Below, piece after piece: positions 47,209 through 58,544 of a stretch of DNA of 64,000 nucleotides. Below the pieces are notes generated by a model. It was not told the DNA's origin, did not search any database, and saw nothing but the letters and a program-made list of their open reading frames with translations. The stretch's first letter is position 1, and the number at the start of each line of letters is the position of its first letter. The stretch comes from Dillenia suffruticosa (taxonomy: Eukaryota; Streptophyta; Magnoliopsida; Dilleniales; Dilleniaceae), in NCBI GenBank assembly GCA_033439265.1, contig JAVTVX010000017.1, positions 13,726,501-13,790,500 of the forward strand, in the 5' to 3' direction. Both the position numbers and the translations under genes were made by a program.

Positions 47209-48789
47209 AATGTTAAGTTCTTAGTATTTCTACCAAGCATGGGAGGAGAAAAATTCTCTATGGAATTTTGCAACTTCCATGCTCTTTTTTTAAACATCTA
47301 GTGTTTTATTTTTCCATATTATTTAACAAAGAAAGGAATTGAAATTTTCTCAACACAAGGGGAACGAATTTTGATCGATTTGACCACCCATATCGATCAT
47401 TCATTCAAGAGATTAAACTTACATTCGTGAGATTAAAGTTAGGGCATACGGAAAAAGACTAGGGTTTAAAATCAATCTTAGATAATTAAGATTGCAGATA
47501 TTGGAAATGCAGATTGAAATTCAAATTAGAGAAATTGATTTGGGTATTACTGTGTCCAAATTTTTCTATAAATTAAATTTATTCATACTTAATTCTTTAA
47601 TATTTAATATTTTTATTTTTCAGTTCGATCGCAATTGTTTGATTTCGGATTTGATATAAATGTTATTAAAGTATATGATTTTATGATTAAAAAATGCATC
47701 AATTCTATCAACACCTATCGCCCCACTCTTTTTCCATGTGGGTACTCCTCTCCCCCCACACACATACTATAATACAAAATTTTACGACCAAACTCTTTAA
47801 CATGTCTTATTTATCATGGAATCAAACCCTAGTACAAGATTTAAGCATATTCATATTTGATGGGAGGGTTAGAGTGTGGTTTGGTTAGTGAGAAAATTTT
47901 TTGTTAATTTTTATACTTTCAAATATATTTTATAGGTTCTGAATTTCAAAATTATTTTGAAAATCATTTTGAATTTTTTGGATTTTCTTTTACTTCAAAA
48001 AACAAATAAGCGTGAGTTTTTGAGTTATTGATTATTCTTACTAAATGGAATGAACACAAAATGTGGGGCCACGAATTTATATCAACCTAAACATTTCGAC
48101 TAATTCTTTAATTTACCAAAATTCTAATTAACACTCATTGTCTCTCTAATATATACATATAATAACCCCAAATTTAAGATCTAATTCTATCTGGTAAACA
48201 CAAAACAACACCACACTTTCAAACAAAAATATATTGTGATCAAGTTTATATGAACTAATATGCTATAAAATATTAAATATGCCATGTAATACTAATGTTT
48301 ATGCAAGTAAGTTTTAAATTCAGGGCTTTCACACAGATTCTATCTTTAAACTTGTCTCAGGGAATAAATAAATGAACTTAAAAATTGTGTTGGTTACTCA
48401 TTTATAATTAAACTAGGAGGAGTACACCGTGCTTTACGCAGTGCAGGGCTCAAAGTTGGTTATAAAGATGAGGCGATGTGCCCTGTTTGGTTAGTAGCAA
48501 GTAATATATATTATATTTTTTTATTTTAGTATAGGATTTAGAATTCAAAATATATGGATTTAAAATTTGTTTGATATGAGAAAGTGACATATATGATATT
48601 CTATTTATTTATTTTAGTTTAGAATTTAGAATTCAGAAAGAAAGAAAGGTTGATATGGATTTAAAAATTGTTTAACATGAGGAAGAATTTTTTGAAAAAA
48701 TGTTTTTATTTCTTTTTGTGTGGTCTGTTTTCTTATCTTTTATTCTGGATCTTATATCTTATATCTTATAACTTATATTATAAGTTTTG
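44921..48789. other. Intergenic AT-rich DNA
   Basis: No recognisable gene. It holds a (TA)n microsatellite at about 47176-47205 and scattered short repeats, for example a pair of TTTTAAAATA/ATTTTCAATAGTGA segments near 45150-45230. Confidence 0.5.
47176..47205. repeat. (TA)n microsatellite
   Basis: About 30 bp of alternating TA in AT-rich DNA. Confidence 0.85.
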
Positions 48790-49300
48790 AAATTATTACA
48801 CTATATGTACACGTGAAAATATATAAATTAAAAGTTTAAAATTTATGGGTAAATATCTCGATACGTAGGTTTTTAAAAAGCAATCGAAACTGCGCAATTT
48901 CCCTCTTACGGATCGCTCGGTTGGATGGTAATCATGGGATCGAACTACCATCACTTTTTCACGATATCTCAATCCAATGTCCCGATAAATTCAAATGATG
49001 GAAGAAATTTTTTTACTTGAAAATTTTTCAACCCTCTAATCTTTTCTCATTCTTGAGTTGTCTCTCAATCAATGTATGGAGATTTCTCTCTCTCACCTTT
49101 TCTCGTAGAAAGTTGGAAAAAGACTTACCATCCTCATTCTTGAGTAAGCAACATTGGAAGCCCATAATGACTTTCACAAAAAATCTCTTTGGGATACACT
49201 CCACGGATATGCAGAATCACACATAGAAAGTTGTATCATTCTTACAGAGAGTGTACTCTTTGTTTTTACTATGCATCCCATCTTGCCATACACACAAACA

Positions 49301-49421
<121 letters not shown>

Positions 49422-49619
49422 TGGAAGGGAGTTATATTGAGTGGTTATCATTTGGGATAACTACCCTTATTATTATGTTCATATGGACATATAAAACTAA
49501 TATCTCCTATTTACACACGAAAGTATTTTATATCTGTCACAAGATCATAACTCATGTAATCTTTCATATTACCATACTGGATTTTCATATAGGATTGGAC
49601 GTTGTGCGACCGGTAAGTA

Positions 49620-49735
49620 CATTTACAATCAAAGACTTCTCGAAACATCTGTTAGGATAATCAAGGAGCCAATACATCTGCAATCAAAGACTTCTCGATA
49701 CATCTGTTAGAATGATCGAAAAGCTACTGTTAGTA
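49620..49735 (-). repeat. Tandem duplication inside copia LTR
   Basis: Two adjacent copies of about 58 bp share CAATCAAAGACTTCTCGA followed by ACATCTGTTAG. The first copia element has one copy at the corresponding place (near 15195-15245). Confidence 0.8.
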
Positions 49736-50689
49736 CAAAAAAGAACTCGTTATACCCCAAACTCAACGCAATTACATCCATCGAGCCATTTTTCTTATTG
49801 AAAGTGATCTTCAATCATTTGCTCGACTGTGTATTCATTATTATATTTGAATTCCAATATGAATTAACATAACAGATCGATCGGTGAATACTACACCATG
49901 ATATAATACCGATTGGTTTTTCTTTTGTACTCTAACTTTCAATCTTATCTTAACTACTTTCCTAGACATACACTGTCAAACAGAATCAACCATGGTTTCT
50001 TGGTGACATGTTAAAGTAACTATACCAAAATAAAATCTCAAAAGACAGACGAAAGTCATAAGAGTACATGAAATCCCACCCAATGGATCTCGGATCTCAT
50101 AGAGTGGAAATGAGGATCATAATTATATTATCGTCTCAAATAATAGCTTCCACTATCCTTTGATCGTCTTATCACATGTGGTATGAAACACATGCCACAA
50201 TATTATTCCCTCATTCTTCTCAAAAGAGCATATGTCAGATTTCTCTAATACTGTATAGGTATGGATCTCAATCTACATAAAAATTTATCCAGAGATATCA
50301 GAGAGAGTATCTCAGAGACGATATCACTTAACGCATGTAATATCTGAGATCTCAACCTGACTTCTCACAGACAACATGGATGTGGGTATGTCCATGTTGG
50401 TCATGTCGCATATGATCTCATCCTGAACACATATCAAAACGACTTATTTTTTAACAGGACTACTCTCAAAACCTCTTCCAACTAGAAACCATCTTATCTC
50501 CGCTCACTCAAAGTTGGAGGTGGTTACTTGTGTGAGAGAGTCGACCACGACTGCTTAATATATCTTTTATCATAACTTATTATAAAATATATGACAATAA
50601 AAAAGTGCAACAAATTAAACTTGTGACTGTATAATACACATATGTCATATATATTAATCAGTATCAAAGATATCAATATTGTACAAATA

Positions 50690-53500
50690 AGAAATGTCAT
50701 TATTACATGTAAACCCAATGATTTTATATATCACACAAAGAAATCTCTTACAATGGGTTTGATGAAGGGATCAGCCACCATACTGTGTAAAAGAAAATGT
50801 ACTTAAATGTTACTGCACCGTTCTCGGTGATATCTCTCACAAATGGTATATGGTATCAATGTGTTTGATTTTACTGTGATACTTAGGGTTTTAGTTATAA
50901 GCAATGCCGGCCTGATTATCACTATAAATCATCACCGGTCTCCCATTATTTATCACAACCCCTACATCATCTAGAAATCTTCAAAACTAAATATTCTCCT
51001 GAACCGCCATTGAGCATGCCACAAGCTCTACCTCTTTGTAGATAGAGATACAAGATTTGCTTCTTGCTTCTCCAAGACATAGTACCATTTATTGAGCAAG
51101 ACAACAAAAATTGATATCAATTTGCGTCTATCCAGATCGCTACCCCAATCGATCTCTGAATATCCAATGACACACAAATCACCTTCCTCGTTAACACAAG
51201 GAGATGTCTACAGTTCCCTTGAGATATTTCAGAATTCTTTTCACTGTTCTCCAGTGACCCTTTCCAGGATTTGATTGATATTTACTAATCAGATTGATTG
51301 CAAAATAAATGTGGTCGTGTATGCCTCATTGCATACACAAGACTGCTCATTGTACTGGCATAAGAGATTTTACTCAACTCTCTTAATTCTTCATAAGTTA
51401 TAGGGCACATTTCAAGACTCAGGTTTTCGCATTTAGGATAATAGTATTTAATGGGTTGTATTCGTTCATCTCGAATGCTCAAGAATCTTCTTGATGTAGG
51501 ATTCTTGTTAAAGAGTCAACATTTTTCTTGAGAGATCCCTCTGGATCCTTATTCCAAGAATGAACTAAACTTCACCTATGTTCTTCATGTCAGAACTCGA
51601 TAATAACCATGTTTCAATGGTTATTAGATACTCTTTGTTATTTCCAGCCAACATAATGTCACGCACATATAAGAACATGATCACAAAAGAGTCACTAGAA
51701 TATTTCAAACAGTTACAATGATCCTCGTCGATCATTATAAAACCATAAGATATCATCTCTTCATTAAATCTTAGATACCACCACCTAGATGATTGTTTTA
51801 GGTTGTATATCGACTTCCAAAGTCGACAGATTTTGTCCCCATGTAGATCGCCTCATCCAGACTTCCATTATGGAAAGCGGTGGTATAACTTTAGATCCAT
51901 GTTCATGACAATCACTAAAAGGTAAACAGATCGAGATAAATTTGACTATGACTCCTCGGTAGTCTAAACCCTTAGTCTGTATCTAACCATGGCCACCAGA
52001 TGAACTAAACCCTTATACCTCTCCATTGATTAGTTGATCTTTCTCTTAACCTTGAGAACCTTCTCGTTCCTAATTGTCCATATGTCCTTAGACAAATCAA
52101 CTAGGTTCCAAACCTTGTTGATTCTCATCGACTCTCTCTTTTTCATCTATGGCCTTCAATAAATGGTTTTTCGTAAAAAACCACGAGAGCCTCTAGAACT
52201 GTTTTAAATTTCTCATCGTTCTCAAGAGTCACAATGATGATCTCACCCTTAATTTGGAAGCGACGTTTAAGTACGCGCCCTCATTACTTTTACGAGGAGA
52301 GAGAACCTTTTCACCTCTAAATGGATCGCTCCCACTAAGACCAAAATCTGTAATGCGTTCTTGTGTTCCACCGCTGAGCTCACTTGAGTCACTAGACTCA
52401 TCTATCTCATAAAAGGTAAAGTCTCGATCGATTTCACATCCCAATGTATCGCTCCTACTGGGATAAAGATCCTTAATCAGTTCTTCGGTTCTGTCGCTAG
52501 GCTTAGTTGAGCTACTAAGCTTATCCATCGAATAAAAGGTAGAATCCTAATTGACTTCACCTATTTTAGGAAAATTATCCTTAAGGAATGTGGTATCACG
52601 AGACTAAATTTCAGTAAATGTGCTGTCACTATGCTCACTTAAGAACATATGCCCCCTGGAGTGTTCTGAGTATCTGGAGTGTTCTGAGTATCTTATTAAA
52701 GATACATATCTTTTCTCGTGGGCCTAACTTGCCATTTAGTTACGAGAAATCATAATCATACACGGCATAACCCTATGACATCAAGTGGCTAAGGTCAGGC
52801 TACCTCCCTGTTCAAAACTTAAATGGGGTACTAATTATGGACTTTAATGAGATACGGTTGAGAACGTAACCTGCAGTCAACAAAATATCTCCCCAATAGG
52901 AGATGAGCAAATTGGTCTGTACCATCATAGATCTCACTGTCTCCAACAAAGTCATATTCCTCTTCTTGACTACTCCATTCTACTGAGAAGCAATAGAAAT
53001 AGTCAGATGTCTCGTAATTCTCTTCTCAAAACAGAGCTCTCTATGTAGTTTTGACAAATACTTGCGTCCCTATTAGTTTTGAGAGTCTTTACTCTCAAGT
53101 CTAACTGATTTTTAACTTTGCTAATAAATCTTTTGAAGTATTCCAATACCTCATATTTGTGTGAGATCAAATAAACGTAACCGATACGCGTGTAATCGTT
53201 TACAAACATAGTAAACTACATAGCTCCATTTTAGGCTCTCATACTCATATGGCTATAGATATCAGAGTGGACCAATTGTAATGAAATCTCAACTCTCATT
53301 GCATTGCCAAATGGTTTTCTTGTAGTTTTGCCGACTAAGCAAAAACTCACATATGGATAACTCGAATCTGTTTAGAGGGTCCAACAAACCACTCGCTGTT
53401 AACCGATTCATTCTCTCTTGCCTTATGTGTCCAAGTCTACTATACTACTGATTTACTTCTCAATCAGCGCAACTAGATGTAGAGCTAATAGAAAAATAAC
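50690..53500 (-). pseudogene. copia integrase, RT and RNase H of the inverted element
   Basis: Pieces in order on the - strand: R-M-N-R-L-T-A-S-G-L-L (about 53420), integrase with D-Y-T-R-I-G-Y-V-Y (53209-53003), acidic linker (52528-52229), RT with F-L-Y-V-R-D-I-M near 51670 in place of Y-V-D-D-M, a further RT/RNase H piece (51482-51285) and the pol tail D-P-F-I-K-P-I near 50770-50740. The RT active box has lost an Asp (R-D instead of D-D). Confidence 0.8.
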
Positions 53501-53599
53501 AAGAAATATCATTAAAAGGAACAATATCCAGTGCATATACTTCACAATGGATAGAACTAAAACAATCGAAAGAATTGTCATAACTAATAGAAATATTAG

Positions 53600-54860
53600 A
53601 GTTTCCAAAAAAAGGTAAAGCGTATCCTCGGTAATCCAAACAAAGTACTGAAATTAAGTTCCGTCAAATACCCGAAACGCAAAAAAACATTATTTAAATA
53701 CAAAGTCTGTCCCCATTGCAACTTAAACTTGCAAGTATCAATCCCTCTACTGACAATGAGAAATGCTCCGTTTCTCATGTGAATCCTCTTAGCATGAGGA
53801 CTCACTCATCGGAACTCTACGTACGCGCTCCTATTTTGAGCTACGTGGTTGGTGACTTCTGAATTTACAATCCACAAATGAGAGAAATCAGTGAACAACA
53901 TGATAAATGAGTCAAAATTCAAACCACGTAAAGAAAAAGGGCATTGCTTTCGCTCATCACACTCACGAGTGAAATTACCAAGTTTACCTCAGTTGTAGTA
54001 CTTTGCATCAGTTTTATCTAGTTCCTTCTTCCTGCGCTTTTGTACTTTACTGTCGGATTTCTCGGATGGTTTCATCTTGCTTGGATCTTGAGTATTCTTC
54101 TTATGTTTATGCTATTTGTGTTTGGTGCCATGGGAGCCTTTGCTCGACTCCGCTGCATAAGCATGACCCGAATGTGGCCTATTTGCTGCCAAGTGCTCCT
54201 CCTTGAGCTCACAATGCCTACTCATATCATTAAAAGTACAAATACTCTCATCATGCGTGAGATAGGTTTTCATGCTCTCCCATGAATTAGATAAAAGACT
54301 AGATCACACCCAGTACCTGAATCTTATCCAAAATGGGCTGCCCTCATTCCTTGACTCGACGATTGTACTCGACATTTGCATCAAATGTTACATCATTATA
54401 TGATCAACCCTTTTCTTCTAAGTTATAAACTTATAAATTAGTTTTCTCACCTTAGGAGTTGAAAAAATTACTACAACATTTTTCAGGGTAAGCCAAAACC
54501 AATATATTCATAGGATACTGGTCATAGATCGGAATCATGTCATCGTGCATGCCATTGTTAAGAATTGCCCTAATTTGGCTATCATTTTCTTCAATACACG
54601 ATAAACTTCCTTATCTCGTCTAACCTGAGGTGTGGTACCTTCCTCGAGGCCCACCATCTCATATCTTAGAATTTCATATAGATCTTGCTTCTCGAGAATA
54701 AATTGAATCTTCCGGTGAAAAAATTCATAATTATCACCATTTAGTTTATTCTCCGTACAAAAATTTATTACAATAGTCTTCTATGTAGTTAGAGAAATTT
54801 TAGTGACTCATTGATGTTTATTCTCACATTTTGTGTATCTTTTGATTCAACAAATTTTAA
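53600..54860 (-). pseudogene. copia gag and protease region of the inverted element
   Basis: The - strand gives N-K-L-N-G-D-N-Y-E near 54740, the usual copia gag opening, then a long gag core with stops and shifts. A degenerate zinc knuckle (T-R-E-C) is near 53965, where a cysteine before it is lost. The protease region at about 53870 reads W-I-V-N-S-E-V-T-N-H, where copia elements have D-S-G-A: the catalytic Asp is Asn. Confidence 0.75.
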
Positions 54861-55126
54861 ATAATTTGAGTGTAGACCCTAATTTGAGCGTATGATCCAA
54901 CGAATATCATGCACCACAAACCGAAATTGCATCTTACCATTCGGAGTTGGATTCAACATAAAAAAATCTACTAAAAGTCATAAATCTGGATGTGGAACTC
55001 TTAAAAATTAAAAAATCCAATTTAAAGCAGTCTAATGTGCCGCCCAAAGTCCCATGTGCCACCACATGTCAGAAGTAGCACCTCACATGCCTGCATGCTC
55101 CAGTTGCGTGCTGGCTCAAACACGTA

Positions 55127-55129
55127 GTA
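55127..55129. repeat. Putative 3-bp target-site duplication of the CACTA element
   Basis: GTA directly precedes the CACTA terminus. CACTA elements duplicate 3 bp on insertion; the partner copy is beyond the window. Confidence 0.45.
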
Positions 55130-55144
55130 CACTACAAAAAATAC
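55130..55144 (+). repeat. CACTA terminal inverted repeat, left end
   Basis: CACTACAAAAAATAC matches the CACTACAAGAAA-type ends of plant CACTA transposons. The matching right end is not in the window. Confidence 0.8.
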
Positions 55145-56620
55145 AGTTTTAACGACCGAATTTAGCAACAAATACTATTTGTCACAAAATTCCAACGAAA
55201 TTAGCGACAAAACATATATTTGTCGCAAATTTTCAACAAATTCTACAACAAAAAAATATTTGTTGCTAAAATAGCTATAAATAAATATTTGTCGCAAAAT
55301 TCATGAGAGAGTAGTCACGAACAATAATTTGTTGAAAATTCGTCTCTAATTAGTAACAAAAAAAACATTCGTCGCTAAATCTGCAACAGAAAAGAAAGTT
55401 CATCGCTAATTTAGCGACAAAACATAATTGGGTCGCTAAATTTGTGACCAAAAATTAATTCGATACTAAATTAGTAACAGTATATTTTTTTCGCAAAATT
55501 TGTCGCTAATTTACAACAAAAATTAGAATTCGTTGCTAATACTGGACGAAAAAAATGATTGGCATATTTGTCACTAAATAGCAACAAATACACTTTCTGT
55601 TGTAAAATTTTTAAATGTTGTCGCTAAATTTGTTGCTGATTGGCCACAAATAAGTTATTTGTTACTAAATTCATCGCTAATTTGTTTAATTCTCTTTTTA
55701 CTATTGTGAATCAATTCCTATTTCACTTATTTATGTAACTTTTTCAAATTATCCCAATTTTCTAACTTTTTTAAAGTAATGAAATTGATTTTCGATACAT
55801 AATGAATGAGTATTATCTTGTCATAATCACTTTTCATAATATTAATAATTATTTATTTGTCATTTTATATAAAAAAATTGTAATTAAATACTATTGTTTG
55901 CGGTCGTAAATTTTATTGAAATAAACAAATGAATTTAATAATAACCGACATTGAAGACATTATACATTTATGAAGATGTAAAGAATGTTAAGTATAATTA
56001 ACAAGATAAAAATATTTTTGTCTATAATTTTGTTGTTTAATGTTATTAATTTAGTAATTAATAACTTGTATCTCATTTAACAATTTAATAGAGGAATTTA
56101 AAGTGTTTTAGTTAAATTCGTGGAAAAATTTAAATGTTCGTCACAAACATTGTTGCAACAAATACACTTTTTCGTCGTTGAATTACTGACAAACAAAATT
56201 TATCGTCGCTAATTTTGCGACAAAAAAAATAATTTGTCGTAAATTAGCGACGAATTCTTTTCTGTCGCTGATCTTAGCAACAAATTTAAAGTGGTTGCTA
56301 AAGTAGCGACGAACATTTTTATTGGTCGCTAACATCAGCGACGAAATATTGTCTGTTGTGACCAATAATCCTGTTCGTCGCTAAAATTTGCGACAAGAAA
56401 CGAGTTTGTCGCAAAAATTGACTACAGAAAACGAGTCCGGGGCGAAATTGACTACAAAAAACGAGTCCACGCGTTCGTCGGTGAACTTCAGCGATGAACC
56501 ACGAGTTCGTGGCTGATTTCTGCGACGAACCTCGAGTTCGTGGCTGATTTTCGCGACGAACCACGAGTTCCTCGCTGGCTTCAGCGACGAAACGTACGTT
56601 CGTCACTGATTTTTTTAAAA
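55145..56620. repeat. CACTA subterminal repeat arrays
   Basis: Dozens of short motifs of the form TTTGTCGCTAA and its complement TTAGCGACAAA alternate with AT spacers at 55150-55690 and, with more CpG (GCGACGAA/TTCGTCGC), at 56125-56620. The gap 55690-56125 is plain AT-rich sequence. In En/Spm such subterminal motifs are bound by the element's own TNPA protein. ORFs across them are spurious. Confidence 0.75.
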
Positions 56621-56639
56621 ACCTATCCTTAGTGTGTGC

Positions 56640-57265
56640 TTTGCAATCTGCCCCACACGGTGCCTCTCCCTCTCTCTCACGGGTTCAAGCACGAAAAGGT
56701 ACTCTCTCTCTCTCTCTCTCTCCCTCTCTCTTTCTCTCTCTGATTCGGTCCCTTTGGTGGCAATGCCGCCGGATCTTGGCGGGGGAGGGGTAGAGAGATC
56801 CTCCCCCGACTTTGTTCGAATAGAGGGGGAGGGGCAGAGAGCCCCTCCCCCGACTTTGTTCTAACCGAGGGGGAGGCGCCGCCTCCCCCTCTAAGATCTG
56901 GCCACAGTGGCCGGATCTGTGGAAAGGCCGGTTTCCCCTCCCTGATCCGGCCACAAGGCGGCCAGATCCAGGGAGGGGCCAGCACTCCCCTTCGTTCGTC
57001 GAGGCGACTAAGGGGGGATCTCCCTTCCGCCTCGGCGAACGAGGTTCGCCAAGGTGAACAGAGGGGGAGGGTTCCCCCTTTCCCCCAATCCGACGGCAGC
57101 GTTGCCAGATCTGGGTGGGGGTGGCTCCCTCCCCCACGGGCCTTGGTGAAAGACCTTGCCGAGGCGAATGGGGGGAGGGTCCTCCCCCTGGCCTGATCCG
57201 GCGGTGCTGCCACTGGATTTGGGCAAGGGAGTGTCTCCCCGTCCCCAGGACCAGCGGTAGTTGCC
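56640..57265. other. GC-rich CpG block, likely transposase promoter/leader
   Basis: Strongly GC-rich DNA in an AT-rich surround, opening with a (CT)n tract (56702-56741) and containing recurring CCGGATCT/GATCCGGC and GGGGGAGGG motifs in about 130-bp blocks. Long - strand ORFs here (for example 57213-56677) have no recognisable homology and seem to result from low stop-codon density. Its place upstream of the transposase suggests a promoter or leader; that is inference. Confidence 0.5.
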
Positions 57266-57269
57266 GCCG

Positions 57270-58050
57270 GACTGATTTTTTTTTAATTATATAATTATTT
57301 TTTTATTATAAATTATAAATTATATATATAATTTTATATATTATTTATTATAATATATTTTATATTATAATTTTAATAATATTATAACATTATATACTAT
57401 AATTTTAACATCTAATTTTAACATATATAATTTTATAGACTATATATATATTATAATGTATTATATATTATAATTTAAACATTATAACATATTTGTTAAT
57501 TTATAGTTTTTATATATAATTTTATATAATATATATTATAATATATTATATACTATAATTTTAACATTATGACATATATTATAACGTATTATATATTATA
57601 ACATTATAATTTTATGTATTATATATATTATAACGTATTATAGATATTATATATTATAATTATAAAATTATAACATAATTATAATTATATAATTTTATAT
57701 AATGACCTATTATATATTTAATAATATATAATATATATAATGCAGAATTTTAAATGGATAATGTTCTATATATATTTAACAATTTATAATACATATAATG
57801 CTATATATAGTTAATGTTATATAATATATAATTAATATATATAGTTAACAATATATAATATATATAATGTTAATGTATAATAAATAGTTAATGTTATATA
57901 ATCTATATAATTAATGTTCTATATATTATTATATGTAATGTTATATATATTTAACAATATATATTATGCATAATGTTCTATTATATATATTAAATAGTTG
58001 TAATTATAAAAAAAATTATATAATGCAGAATTTTATGTTGCATTAATATT
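57270..58050. other. Almost pure A/T block
   Basis: About 780 bp composed nearly only of A and T, with TATATAATTTTA- and ATTATAACATTATA-like motifs repeated in no strict register. It may be an expanded part of a 5' intron of the transposase: an acceptor-like AG precedes the first coding exon near 58545. Confidence 0.7.
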
Positions 58051-58544
58051 ATAATTATATATTTTATTTTTTTTATTTTAATTAATGTCAAATATTTTAT
58101 TATATATTTTAACATTAGATTAATTATAAATAACATTAAAGGTTTTGTGTTGCAGATGTGTTTGCTCTGATTTAACATTAAAGATTTATTATATATTTTT
58201 TTCATCGCATTTATTCTTTTCTTTTCTTTTTTTTTATCCCTTCTTCCTTGTGTGCATGTATGTATGTTGTATTTTCGTAAATTGTAATAGTTTTAAATTA
58301 TTTTTGCGACTCAATGTAAAAAAAATTATATTTACTTTTTATTATTTTGCGTAAATAGTATGTATTAATAATTTCTATTAACGTTTTTATATTTGTTAAA
58401 TTATCTTAATATATATTAATATTTTTTAAATGTTTTGTTATTAGATATTAATTATTTCTTATTAACGTTTTTTTTTTCAATATCATCTACATTTTGTTAA
58501 TAATTTTATTTATTAATATTTTATAAATTTTATTTTTGTAAGCA

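Noticed and set aside
48470-48790. A hAT-like MITE starting near the CCCTGTTTGGTTAG sequence
   Set aside because: No matching inverted end or target duplication could be found.
55130-56634. A separate 1.5-kb non-autonomous CACTA element ending at TAGTG (56630-56634)
   Set aside because: A 5-base match is expected by chance in this length, and the following bases do not match the GTA duplication. The transposase genes further right fit a single larger element better.
56677-57213. 178-codon - strand ORF in the GC-rich CACTA block
   Set aside because: Low stop density in GC-rich DNA explains it. Residue composition is low-complexity, overlapping ORFs exist in three frames, and no domain is recognisable.
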